Assembly (NCBI RefSeq): GCF_039544305.1
Contig: NZ_BAABLK010000022.1
Span: forward strand, 248,001-312,000
Reading direction: 5' to 3'
Length of the DNA stretch: 64,000 nucleotides
DNA from: Paeniglutamicibacter antarcticus_C
Lineage (GTDB): Bacteria; Actinomycetota; Actinomycetes; Actinomycetales; Micrococcaceae
A program made the translations under genes and the position numbers. How positions within the stretch are numbered: position 1 is the first letter of the stretch; every line of letters begins with the position of its first letter. Below, piece after piece: positions 51,667 through 60,165 of this stretch. The notes under the pieces were generated by a model. It worked only from the letters and a program-made list of their open reading frames with translations. It searched no databases and was not told the DNA's origin.

Positions 51667-52697
51667 TTCAGGGAACCCTTCAACAGCAGGTAGAGGAACA
51701 ACAGTCCGCCAACGAACTCGATGATCACGCTCAGTGCCGTGGCGAATCCGAAGACGCGCTCGAGCACGAGCTGGCCCCCGACCAGCGTGATGGCACCGAG
51801 CAGGCAGACAATGGGAATGAGTGCGGCGTGGGAGAACTTGCGCACCATTTGGTAGGCGAGTGAGACAACGAGCAGGCCGAAGAACGTCACGGGCCCGACG
51901 AGCGCGGTGGACACCGCTACCAGGATCGAACAGAGCACCAGCACCACGGTGACGATGCGCTGGTGGTCGACACCCAGGTTGATCGCCGTTTCGCGGCCCA
52001 GTGCCAGCACGTCAAAGCTCTTGCGCAATTTCCAAACCACGATGGTCACCAGGGCGACGATGATCGCCGATATCCCCAAGAGCATGGGTTCGACCTGGTT
52101 GAAGGAAGCGAAGAACAAGTCCTGCAGCACCATGTATTCGCTGGGTTCCATCAGGCGTTGGAGCAGCGAGGAGAATCCGCGGAAGAGCGTGCCTATAACG
52201 ATGCCCACCAGCAGCATCAGGTGCAGCGAGCCGGTGCCCCCGGTGAACAGCCACCGGTAGAGCAGCGCGGAAAACACGATCATCAACCCCACCTCTGCCC
52301 CGAACTTCAGTGCAGGGGAGGCGGTGAGCAGGGTGGAAGAGCCCAGCATGAATACCAGCGCGGTCTGGATCAGGATGTACAGCGCGTCGAAACCCATGAT
52401 CGAGGGGGTCAGGATCCGGTTGGCCGTCACGGTCTGGAACATCAACGTGGACAAACCCACGGCGACGGCGACCACCAGCATCGCCCCGACACGGATACCG
52501 CGGCGGCTCAGCGCGTAGGACAGGTTTCCGCGCAGCTCCAGGGTCATGAACACCGCGATGCACGCCACGGTGATCAAGGCCATCACGGTGATCAAGGCAG
52601 CGGGGGATATCCTCTTGGGTGAGAGCATGGCAAGGGAAAAACCGCGCAACGAGAAGCGGCGGCGCCGGGTCGGGCCCGGGGAGAGCTTATTTGGCAT
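51663..52697 (-). CDS. Iron-siderophore ABC permease, FecCD family (second subunit)
   Basis: A 344-residue FecCD-type permease with about nine membrane helices, closest in style to CeuC/YclO. Typical are TANRILTPSIMGFDALYI near residue 90, GLLVVSLAYQMVRKFSHA near 277 and the C-terminal VIIEFVGGLLFLYLLL. The N-terminus is basic and extended. Its ATG (52697) lies inside the 3' end of the previous permease gene, an 11-base overlap, and its stop overlaps the ATPase start. Confidence 0.92.
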   Translation of the reverse strand: MPNKLSPGPTRRRRFSLRGFSLAMLSPKRISPAALITVMALITVACIAVFMTLELRGNLSYALSRRGIRVGAMLVVAVAVGLSTLMFQTVTANRILTPSIMGFDALYILIQTALVFMLGSSTLLTASPALKFGAEVGLMIVFSALLYRWLFTGGTGSLHLMLLVGIVIGTLFRGFSSLLQRLMEPSEYMVLQDLFFASFNQVEPMLLGISAIIVALVTIVVWKLRKSFDVLALGRETAINLGVDHQRIVTVVLVLCSILVAVSTALVGPVTFFGLLVVSLAYQMVRKFSHAALIPIVCLLGAITLVGGQLVLERVFGFATALSVIIEFVGGLLFLYLLLKGSLK

Positions 52698-53730
52698 TGC
52701 GTTTCCTGGTTTTTAGCAGCAGGGCCAGGAAGATGGTGGCGCCAAGAACGCTCATCACCATGCCCACGGGAACTTCGTAGGGGAAGTGGATGGTGCGTCC
52801 GATGATGTCGCAGATGAGCACAAAGCCGGCACCGAAGAGCGCGGTCCACGGCACCGCACGGCGCAGGTTGTCCCCGAAAAGCAGTGACACGATGTTCGGC
52901 ACGATCAACCCCAGGAACGGCACGGCACCCACGACGGTGACCACGACGGCGGAAATCAGCGAGACAAGCACCAGGCCCAGGCGCATGATCGCCTTGTGGT
53001 TCATCCCCAGGTTGGTGGTGAAGTCCGCGCCCAGGCCGGCGACGGTGAACCGGTCAGCGGCCAGGTAACCGGCCAGGGTGAGCACCGCGACGATCCACAA
53101 AAGCTCGTAGCGTCCGCGAAGCACCCCGGAGAAGTCACCGATCATCCAGTTGCTCAAGGTCTGGAGCAGATCGTACTTGTAGGCGAAGAACGTGGTCACC
53201 GAGCCGATCACACCGCCGAGCATGATGCCCACGATGGGCACCAGCAACGTGTTGCGCGCCGGTAGGCGCCCCAGCACGGCAAGGAACAGTGCGGTGCCGC
53301 CGAGGGCGAAGATGCTTGCCACGCCCATCTTCATTATGAGCGGCGCCGCGGGGATCGCCACGGTGACCACCAGGATGCCCAGCGTCGCTGACTCCACGGT
53401 GCCCACGGTCGAGGGTTCGACGAAACGGTTGCGCACCATCAGCTGCAGGATCAACCCGGCTACCGCCACGGCTGTGCCGGCAAGGATGACAGCCAGGGTG
53501 CGCGGCACCCGGGAAATCCAGAACAGGTCCCAGGCCTCGTTCTCACCGGCCAGCAGCTGCGGAAGGCTCACCTCGGAGACCCCGACGAACAAGCTCACCA
53601 CCGCAAGCACGAGCACCAGGACGGTGCCCAGTGCCAGCCACCGCGATTCGGCGGGGATTCTGGAACGCCGGCCGGCCACCGCGGGGGTTTCCCCCACGGT
53701 GGCCGGCCGACTTATTACTGGTGTGCTCAT
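52687..53730 (-). CDS. Iron-siderophore ABC permease, FecCD family (first subunit)
   Basis: A 347-residue FecCD permease resembling CeuB/YclN. Membrane segments begin at about residue 33; ISRVPRTLAVILAGTAVAVAG near 72, RNRFVEPSTVGTVESATLG near 100 and FLGLIVPNIVSLLFGDN near 270 are the family motifs that contact the ATPase and line the channel. It starts 26 bases after the binding-protein gene and overlaps the second permease by 11 bases. Confidence 0.92.
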   Translation of the reverse strand: MSTPVISRPATVGETPAVAGRRSRIPAESRWLALGTVLVLVLAVVSLFVGVSEVSLPQLLAGENEAWDLFWISRVPRTLAVILAGTAVAVAGLILQLMVRNRFVEPSTVGTVESATLGILVVTVAIPAAPLIMKMGVASIFALGGTALFLAVLGRLPARNTLLVPIVGIMLGGVIGSVTTFFAYKYDLLQTLSNWMIGDFSGVLRGRYELLWIVAVLTLAGYLAADRFTVAGLGADFTTNLGMNHKAIMRLGLVLVSLISAVVVTVVGAVPFLGLIVPNIVSLLFGDNLRRAVPWTALFGAGFVLICDIIGRTIHFPYEVPVGMVMSVLGATIFLALLLKTRKRNAK

Positions 53731-53756
53731 GGTGTGGGCGCGTCCGTGGGCTATGC

Positions 53757-54701
53757 CTACAGTGCCGCGGCAACCTCGTCGATCATCTTGTTGGTGTTGT
53801 TCAGTCCATACCCGATCATGTACCAGGAGGTTGCATCGAGGTTCACGATCTTGTCGTTCTTTGCGGCGTTGGTCGAAGCGACAAGCTCGTTGTCAAGCAC
53901 TGCCTTGGCCGCATCCCCGCCGGTGCCCATGGCGGAGTCGCGATCAACAACGTAAAGCGTATCGGGGTTGTTGGTCTTGAGGAATTCAAAGGAGATCGAT
54001 TCGCCGTGCGGTCCCTCGGACTTGATGTCCGCCACGGTGTCGACCCCCAGCACGTCGTGGATCAACCCGAAGCGCGAGCCCGCACCGTAGGCGGTCAATT
54101 CGCCGCCGGAGGTCATGATGATCAGGCCCTTGCCGCCGTTGGGGCTTTTGGCCTTGGTGTCGGCGATCTTGGTTTCCAGGGCGGCAAGCTGGTCGGTGAC
54201 CTTGGACTCCGCATCGAAGATCTCGCCGAGCTTGCCGGTCTGTTCCTTGAAGGATTCCAACGGCTTGGTGATGTCCACGGATAGGTCGACGGTCGGTGCG
54301 ATCTTGGAGAGTTCCTCGTAGGAGCTAGCGGTGCGTCCGGTGATGATGATCAGGTCGGGATTGCCGCTGGAGATGGCCTCGAAGTCCGGTTCCTTCATGG
54401 AACCGATCTTGGCGACCGAGGAATCGTTGTATTTCTTCAATGCCTCGGGGAACTTTGTCTCTGGAACGCCATCGGCGTCAACCCCCAACGCGTCCATGGA
54501 ATCCAGCACGCCAAGGTCGAAGGTGTAGACGGTCTTCGGGTTCACCGGGACATCGGTGGTTCCCTGGGCATGGGTGATGCTCACCGTCTTGTTCGAATCG
54601 GCGTTGGCCGCCGGTTCGGCGGATCCGCCGCAAGCGGTCAGTGCGAACAGGGATGCGCCGGCGGCGAATGCGCCAAGTACGACGCGAACAGGGGTCTTCA
54701 C
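53757..54701 (-). CDS. Siderophore-binding lipoprotein (CeuE/YclQ type)
   Basis: A 314-residue periplasmic-binding-protein-like lipoprotein for the importer encoded just downstream. Lipobox LTAC lies near residues 22-25, followed by a type III binding fold: YTFDLGVLDSMDALGVD near 59, PDLIIITGRTASSY near 115 and GLIIMTSGGELTAYG near 192, as in CeuE and YclQ, which bind catecholate siderophores. The start is GTG at 54701 with GGAGAAAA 8 bases upstream. An IdeR/DtxR-like box lies about 160 bases upstream. Confidence 0.92.
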   Translation of the reverse strand: MKTPVRVVLGAFAAGASLFALTACGGSAEPAANADSNKTVSITHAQGTTDVPVNPKTVYTFDLGVLDSMDALGVDADGVPETKFPEALKKYNDSSVAKIGSMKEPDFEAISSGNPDLIIITGRTASSYEELSKIAPTVDLSVDITKPLESFKEQTGKLGEIFDAESKVTDQLAALETKIADTKAKSPNGGKGLIIMTSGGELTAYGAGSRFGLIHDVLGVDTVADIKSEGPHGESISFEFLKTNNPDTLYVVDRDSAMGTGGDAAKAVLDNELVASTNAAKNDKIVNLDATSWYMIGYGLNNTNKMIDEVAAAL

Positions 54702-54860
54702 GATGTTTTCTCCGATAGTGGTGACTGCTGCCCGAAGCTTTCGGTAAATAGCGAACAGTGCTGTGCGGTAAATGAGTTCAGAGAAGACGCTATCGATAAG
54801 GTCGACCTACGCGCAAGCCATGCAACCGCAACGGGTTGTCATTATGAAACCACGGGATGG

Positions 54861-54879
54861 GTAGGGTTGCCTAACAAAA
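54861..54879 (-). promoter_or_regulatory. IdeR/DtxR-type iron box before the CeuE-like operon
   Basis: The 19 bases GTAGGGTTGCCTAACAAAA match the iron-box consensus (TTAGGTTAGGCTAACCTAA) at 13 positions, including the core around GCCTAAC. It lies in the 350-base gap between the SDR gene end and the operon start; no gene is seen in that gap. Repression by the iron-loaded regulator is expected. Confidence 0.5.
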
Positions 54880-55051
54880 CCCGAGAAGCCGGGGATGCGG
54901 TGGGGGCGGAAGAGTCAAAAGTGACCTCGCTCACATGCCGGGTTTGCCGTCCCGGGGACCGGACTTGCCGCCCCGAGGCAGCGAAGGGGTAGCGTGCGGG
55001 GTGAACCCGATGCCCGATGCGGGCGGGCGCGGGATGCCTCGGGGGGCTTAC

Positions 55052-55852
55052 CTAGCGTCCGCGCCGGGCCAGCCTTTCTACCAGGGCGTCGGGCGCGATC
55101 CGGGCCACGGCGACGGCGATCTTGTACAAGGCCGAGGGTACGGAGACCGACTTGCCCGCCTCGCTGTCCTCCAGGGCCTGCCGCACGACGTTTTCGGCGG
55201 TAAGCCAGGCCCATGCGGGGATCTTGGATTGGTCCGCGCCCATCCGGTCGTGGAACTCGGTGCGGACGAACCCCGGGCACAGTGCTGTGACGCTGATGCC
55301 GCGGTCCGCGTAGAACACATTGGCCCACCGGCTGAAGTTCACCATCATGGCCTTGGCTGCGGAATAGCTTCCGCGTGGGGTGTACGCGGCGACCGAGGCC
55401 ACGTTGATGATTCTGCCCCCGGCGCCCAAGCCCATGGCTCGCAGTGCGGCATGCATTAGCACCAGCGGGGTTTGGGTGTGGATGCGCAGATGCCTAAGCT
55501 CCGCATCGAGATCGTTGTCGGCAAAGTTGCCCAGCATCCCGAATCCGGCATTGTTCACCAGCAGCGAGACCGGGGCATTCGACCGGGACAGGCGGTCCGC
55601 AACGAGTTGCACCCCGGCATCGGAGACCAGGTCGGCGGCCAGGACCTGGATGTCGACGGCAAACTGTGCCTGCAGTCGTGCGGCGAGTTCGGCCAGCCTT
55701 TGCCCATCGCGTGCCACGATCACCAGATCGAGCCCCTTGGCGGCTAGTTGGGCACAGAATTGCGCGCCGAGTCCCGAGGTGGCGCCGGTGATCAGTGCCG
55801 TGCCCCTGCCGCGGTGGGGGTTGTTGCTTGTCGGCGTCGGGTTTTCGTCCAT
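55052..55852 (-). CDS. SDR-family oxidoreductase
   Basis: A 266-residue short-chain dehydrogenase: cofactor motif TGATSGLGAQF near residue 22, NNAGFGM near 100, catalytic serine in NVASVAAYTP near 148 and YSAAK near 163. The RDGQRL segment after strand two favours NADP. Resembles DltE/YqjQ-type SDRs of unknown substrate. It sits between the two iron-uptake loci but has no evident link to them. Confidence 0.88.
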   Translation of the reverse strand: MDENPTPTSNNPHRGRGTALITGATSGLGAQFCAQLAAKGLDLVIVARDGQRLAELAARLQAQFAVDIQVLAADLVSDAGVQLVADRLSRSNAPVSLLVNNAGFGMLGNFADNDLDAELRHLRIHTQTPLVLMHAALRAMGLGAGGRIINVASVAAYTPRGSYSAAKAMMVNFSRWANVFYADRGISVTALCPGFVRTEFHDRMGADQSKIPAWAWLTAENVVRQALEDSEAGKSVSVPSALYKIAVAVARIAPDALVERLARRGR

Positions 55853-55968
55853 GATGTGAGCCTAGTCATCAATGGGCCGTTTGGCCTGCGGGACGGCGGG
55901 GTTTTTTGGGGTGTGCACGGGTGTGACGATCGGTAATTAGGGGTCAAGTACGTTGCCTAATTGGATTT

Positions 55969-55986
55969 AGTGAGGATAGCCTTACT
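55969..55986 (+). promoter_or_regulatory. Palindromic iron-box-like operator before the second siderophore-binding gene
   Basis: AGTGAGG-ATAG-CCTTACT is a near-perfect palindrome (one mismatch between arms). TGAGGATAGCCTTACTC within it matches the iron-box core at most positions. It lies about 100 bases before the lipoprotein start. The same AGTGAGG half-site recurs at 62609. Confidence 0.5.
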
Positions 55987-56087
55987 CCTTAGATGGGCCC
56001 AGCGCCCGCAAGCACGATGTCCGCCGATCCGGCGTCCAATCGCACCAGAAGGCACTTCTGCCACCTACCCGAAGGATCTACCAGCCC

Positions 56088-57134
56088 ATGACGTTCACCC
56101 GACGAGCCGGCCTGATCACCGCGGCCTCAGCAGCACTTGCCTTGACCCTTGGGGCGTGCGGCTCAACGGCCGGTTCCACACCTGAAAGCCCTTCTGCCGC
56201 GTCCGATTCTTCCTACCCGGTGAGCATCGAGCACATCTACGGCGCCACGGAGATCCCCCAGCGGCCGGAGCGCGTGGCCACGGTCTCTTGGGTGAACGCG
56301 GACGCTGTGCTGGCCTTGGGCGTGGTCCCGGTGGGGATGGCCGAGGACGACTGGGGCAACAACGATCAGGGATCCACGGATTGGAAGGATGTTAAGCTCT
56401 CCGAGCTCGGCGCCTCGATCGGCACCGAGAAGGCCCCGAAGCAGTATTCGGAAAAAGACGGAGTGAACTTCACGGCCATCGCGGAGACCCAGCCCGACCT
56501 GATCGTCGCGGGGTACTCGGGCTTGACGCAGGAGGAATACGACAAGCTCTCGAAGATCGCCCCGGTGATCGGCCCCGTTGCCCCGAACTACACCTCAAGC
56601 TGGCAGCAGGTGACCACGGCGGTGGGCCAGGCATTGGGCAAGGACGACGACGCCGCAGCACTGGTCAAGGATGTCGAGGGCCAGCTCTCGGACGCGGCCC
56701 GGGCCAATCCTGTATTCAAGGACACCACCTTTATCGCCGGCAACCTCGAGACTGCCGACGGGGGCATCAACCTCTACGCCACCGGGGACTCGCGTCCTCG
56801 GTTCCTGAGCGCTTTGGGCATGACCCAAGCGCCGATGGTGGACGAAAACGTCAAGGATGGCGAATTTTATCTCCCGTGGGCGGCCGAGCGGGGAAATGAG
56901 CTTGACTCGGATATCTTCTTCACCTGGATCCCGGCGGGGTCCACCACGGATGCGATCAAGAACGACACGCTTTTCGCACAGATCCCCGCGGTAGCCAACG
57001 GTGGGCTTGTGGCCGCGGCCAACGACATGGAGGTGCTCTCCATCTCGGCAGCATCCCCGCTGTCGGTGCCCTACGCCATCGAGAAAGTGGTCCCGGCATT
57101 GGCCGCAGGCGCCCAGACGGCAACGGGCAAGTAG
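56088..57134 (+). CDS. Iron-siderophore-binding lipoprotein (FepB/FecB type)
   Basis: A 348-residue binding protein with a twin-arginine-like start (TRRAGLITAAS) and lipobox LGAC near residues 21-24, followed by a Ser/Pro-rich linker and a type III binding domain: YGATEIPQRPERVATVSW near 53, ETQPDLIVAGYSG near 131 and FFTWIPAGST near 280. It should deliver a ferric siderophore to the permeases at 58011-60163. It is separated from them by the oppositely oriented MBL hydrolase gene, so it is probably transcribed alone. GAAGGA lies 12 bases before the ATG. Confidence 0.92.
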   Translation: MTFTRRAGLITAASAALALTLGACGSTAGSTPESPSAASDSSYPVSIEHIYGATEIPQRPERVATVSWVNADAVLALGVVPVGMAEDDWGNNDQGSTDWKDVKLSELGASIGTEKAPKQYSEKDGVNFTAIAETQPDLIVAGYSGLTQEEYDKLSKIAPVIGPVAPNYTSSWQQVTTAVGQALGKDDDAAALVKDVEGQLSDAARANPVFKDTTFIAGNLETADGGINLYATGDSRPRFLSALGMTQAPMVDENVKDGEFYLPWAAERGNELDSDIFFTWIPAGSTTDAIKNDTLFAQIPAVANGGLVAAANDMEVLSISAASPLSVPYAIEKVVPALAAGAQTATGK

Positions 57135-57171
57135 CCGGCGCCCGGCAAGGGGGACCCAGCACCTGATGTCA

Positions 57172-57963
57172 TCATGCTTCGACCTGGCCGAGATAGTCCA
57201 ATTGCGCTTCCACCGATTTTTCCGCCGCGGCGCGCACCGAGGGATCGACCTGCGCGTACACCAGATCGGTGACCTGGCCGATCCCGGGTTCTTGTGTGCC
57301 CTCGCGGCGCAGCTGTGCCAGCGCGGTTCTGACCTGCGCCAACCGTTCGTGCCGGTGGTCGCGGTACTGGCGCACAATGTTGTGCAGCGATTCAAGGACC
57401 GGTCCATGGGCCGGGAGCACGCGGGCATCGGGTGCGCCCTCGAGCAGGTCAAGGGAGGCCAAATAGTCGGCCAGTCTTCCGTCGGGTGCATCCAAGATGG
57501 TGGTTCCGCGCCCGAGGATCGTGTCTCCGGTGAGCATCGAGGCGTCGGAGCCGTCGTGCGGAAGCAGGAAGCACAACGAGTCCGAGGTGTGTCCCGGGGT
57601 GTGCAGCACTTGCACTACCAGCCCTGCGGCCTGGATTTCCTCGCCGTGCCCAAGCACCGGTGCCTCCCGGCAGTGCTCGGGCAGTGCGGCGCGCACCGGC
57701 GCACCGGTCAGCCGGTGCAGGGTGTCGATTCCCGCGGTGTGGTCCCGATGGCGGTGGGTGACCAGGATCAGCTCCACCGATTCGGCGGCAAGGGCGGCCA
57801 AGTGGCGGGCATCATCAGGTCCGGGGTCCACGATGATCGCGTGTTCGGATCCCGGCGCGCGCAGGATGTAGGAGTTGGTTCCCTCCAACGACATCGGTCC
57901 GGGGTTGGGGGCGAGCAGGAAGGATGCCTGCCCGGAAACGCGGTGAGCCTGTTGCCTGGTCAT
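57172..57963 (-). CDS. MBL-fold metallo-hydrolase (LACTB2-like)
   Basis: A 263-residue metallo-beta-lactamase-fold protein. Zinc ligands: THRHRDHTAG near residue 69, HTPGHTSDSL near 121, TGDTILG near 144 and the later histidine in LPAHGPV near 180. Helical tail near 195-260 resembles LACTB2/glyoxalase-II-like hydrolases. Substrate unknown. The start at 57963 fits the family, though the frame is open further upstream. It lies in antisense between the second siderophore-binding gene and its permeases. Confidence 0.88.
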   Translation of the reverse strand: MTRQQAHRVSGQASFLLAPNPGPMSLEGTNSYILRAPGSEHAIIVDPGPDDARHLAALAAESVELILVTHRHRDHTAGIDTLHRLTGAPVRAALPEHCREAPVLGHGEEIQAAGLVVQVLHTPGHTSDSLCFLLPHDGSDASMLTGDTILGRGTTILDAPDGRLADYLASLDLLEGAPDARVLPAHGPVLESLHNIVRQYRDHRHERLAQVRTALAQLRREGTQEPGIGQVTDLVYAQVDPSVRAAAEKSVEAQLDYLGQVEA

Positions 57964-58010
57964 GGCACCCAGTCTAGGGCCACCGGGCGGGGCCGCACCG
58001 GTGTCACGAA

Positions 58011-59075
58011 GTGCATTTCGTGAGCGTGGCACCCGTAAGCGATGCCCCGTCCACGAGGGGTGGTGCACGCGCTTCCCGGGGGAATCTCCGGTCCGTGGCC
58101 CTCGGTCTGGGGCTGCTGGCCGCACTCGTCGTTGCCCTTTTCGCGTCCCTGCTCATCGGGGCCCGGCCCATCTCGGTGAACACCGTATTTCAGGCGCTCA
58201 CGGACTTCGACGCGGGCAACGGGGACCATGCGGTGGTCGCGGCCCGTATCCCGCGCACCGTGGCGGGGCTGTTGATTGGTGCCTCGTTGGGCCTGGCGGG
58301 GGCAGGGATGCAGGGCATCACCCGCAACCCGTTGGCGGACCCCGGGATCCTGGGGGTCAACGCGGGGGCGGCACTTGCGGTGGTCATGGGCATCCACTTT
58401 TTCGCCGTGGGCACGCTGCAGGGCTACATCCTTTTCGCGTTCCTCGGTGCGGCCGGGGCCTCGGTGCTGGTCTATGCCATTGCCTCGTTGGGCCGCGACG
58501 GGGCGACGCCGCTGAAGCTCGCTTTGGCCGGGGCGGCGATGGCCGCGGGCCTGGGCTCATTGACCAGCGCGGTGCTGATGATCGGCCAAGAGGCGCTGGA
58601 CAGGTTCAGGTTTTGGCAGGTCGGAACCCTGGGCGCCCGGGACGTGCCGGAAATGCTGGGTGTCCTTCCGTTCCTGCTGGCGGGAGGCGTCGCGGTGCTG
58701 CTTGGCGCCCGTCTGTTCAATGCGCTTGCGCTGGGCGATGACTCCGCCCGCGGGCTGGGCTTCCGGGTGGGCCGCGGGCGCGCGCTGTCCGCCGTTGGCG
58801 TGGTCCTTCTCTGCGGTGCCGCCACGGCACTTGCCGGTCCCATCGGGTTCGTCGGGTTGATCGTTCCCCACGCGATCAGGGCCCTGGCCGGAGCCGATTA
58901 CCGGTGGTTGCTGCCGCTTTCGATGCTGGCGGGACCGGTGCTGCTGCTGTGCGCCGATGTGGTGGGCCGGGTCATCGCCCCGCCGGCCGAAATCCAGGTC
59001 GGGGTCATGACCGCACTGCTTGGGGCCCCGCTCTTCCTCTGGCTGCTGCGTCGCGGAAGGAAGGTCACGTTGTGA
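58011..59075 (+). CDS. Iron-siderophore ABC permease, FecCD family (first subunit, second system)
   Basis: A permease of about 354 residues with nine to ten membrane helices. FecCD motifs: RIPRTVAGLLIGASLGLAGAG near 83, ITRNPLADPGILGVNAGAAL near 104 and GPIGFVGLIVPHAIRAL near 280. Start codon is GTG at 58011, 58020 or 58026; no ribosome binding site decides. Its TGA overlaps the GTG of the next gene by 4 bases. It begins on the opposite side of a 47-base gap from the MBL hydrolase gene. Confidence 0.92.
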   Translation: MHFVSVAPVSDAPSTRGGARASRGNLRSVALGLGLLAALVVALFASLLIGARPISVNTVFQALTDFDAGNGDHAVVAARIPRTVAGLLIGASLGLAGAGMQGITRNPLADPGILGVNAGAALAVVMGIHFFAVGTLQGYILFAFLGAAGASVLVYAIASLGRDGATPLKLALAGAAMAAGLGSLTSAVLMIGQEALDRFRFWQVGTLGARDVPEMLGVLPFLLAGGVAVLLGARLFNALALGDDSARGLGFRVGRGRALSAVGVVLLCGAATALAGPIGFVGLIVPHAIRALAGADYRWLLPLSMLAGPVLLLCADVVGRVIAPPAEIQVGVMTALLGAPLFLWLLRRGRKVTL

Positions 59076-60163
59076 ACCCACCGACTCGCAATACCCTGCA
59101 GGGCGCCGTCACCAATGCCTTGGAGCAGGCGCGGCGCGAACCCGGTACCACAAGAGACCGGGCCCCCCGGGGAGGCCGGAATCCCGTGGCGCGCATCAAT
59201 GTCCTGGCGGCGGCCGGCATCGTCGTGGCCGTTGCGCTGAACCTGCTCGCCGGGCGCCACCCGATCGCCTTCGGGGACCTGCTGGCTGCACTGGGAGGAA
59301 AAGTGGTTCCCGCCGTCTCCTTCATGCTCTGGGAAGACAGGTTGCCCCAGGCCGCGGTGGGATTGCTCGCCGGCGCCGCGTTCGGGGCCTCGGGCGCGAT
59401 CTTCCAGCGCATGCTGCGCAACCCGTTGGCCAGCCCCGACGTGATCGGCGTCGGCTACGGCGCCTCCGCCGCGGCGGTGGCGGGCATGCTGCTCTTTGGT
59501 GCACAGGGCCTGGGCCTGTCACTGCTCGCCTGTGCCGGTGGACTGGCCGTGGCCCTGCTGATCTACGCGATCGCCGATTCGGGCAGGCATACCGGGGCAC
59601 GGCTGATCCTTGCCGGCATCGCGGTGGCGGCGATGCTCCAGGGGATCATCCAATACCTGCTCACCCGCACGGACGTGCGCACTGCGTCGGACGCCTTGCG
59701 CTGGCTGACCGGATCGCTCTCCGCCAGCACCTGGGAGCGGGCGGGTTTGCTGGCGGCGGCACTGGCCATCCTGCTGCCGCTGCTGGTTCCGGCAGCCTCG
59801 AAACTGCGCATCCTGGAACTCGGCGATGACTCCGCAGCGGGGCTCGGGCTCAATGTGCGCGCCACCCGGCTGGGGCTGATCCTGCTGGGTGTCGGGCTCA
59901 CCGCCGTGGCAACCGCCGTCACCGGACCACTGGCCTTCATCTCGTTTTTGGCCGGCCCGCTGGCGCTGCGCCTGTGCGCCGGACGCAGCCACCTGGGATC
60001 GGCCGCGCTCATCGGTGCGCTGCTGGTCACCACCGCCACCTTCATGGCCTCGAACATCTTGCCCGACATACAATTACCAGTTGGCGTCGTGACCGGCGCA
60101 CTGGGAGCACCGTTCCTGATTTGGGTTCTGGTGCGTTCCAACAAGGAAGGGACAGGAGCCTAG
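59072..60163 (+). CDS. Iron-siderophore ABC permease, FecCD family (second subunit, second system)
   Basis: A 363-residue FecCD permease starting with GTG at 59072; the GTGA overlap with the previous gene and AAGGAAGG 7 bases upstream decide this start. Family motifs are RLPQAAVGLLAGAAFGASGA near 95, LRNPLASPDVIGVGYGASAA near 119 and ATAVTGPLAFISFLAGPLAL near 285. A hydrophilic extension of about 45 residues precedes the first helix. It precedes the ATPase fusion gene by 2 bases. Confidence 0.92.
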   Translation: MNPPTRNTLQGAVTNALEQARREPGTTRDRAPRGGRNPVARINVLAAAGIVVAVALNLLAGRHPIAFGDLLAALGGKVVPAVSFMLWEDRLPQAAVGLLAGAAFGASGAIFQRMLRNPLASPDVIGVGYGASAAAVAGMLLFGAQGLGLSLLACAGGLAVALLIYAIADSGRHTGARLILAGIAVAAMLQGIIQYLLTRTDVRTASDALRWLTGSLSASTWERAGLLAAALAILLPLLVPAASKLRILELGDDSAAGLGLNVRATRLGLILLGVGLTAVATAVTGPLAFISFLAGPLALRLCAGRSHLGSAALIGALLVTTATFMASNILPDIQLPVGVVTGALGAPFLIWVLVRSNKEGTGA

Positions 60164-60165
60164 CC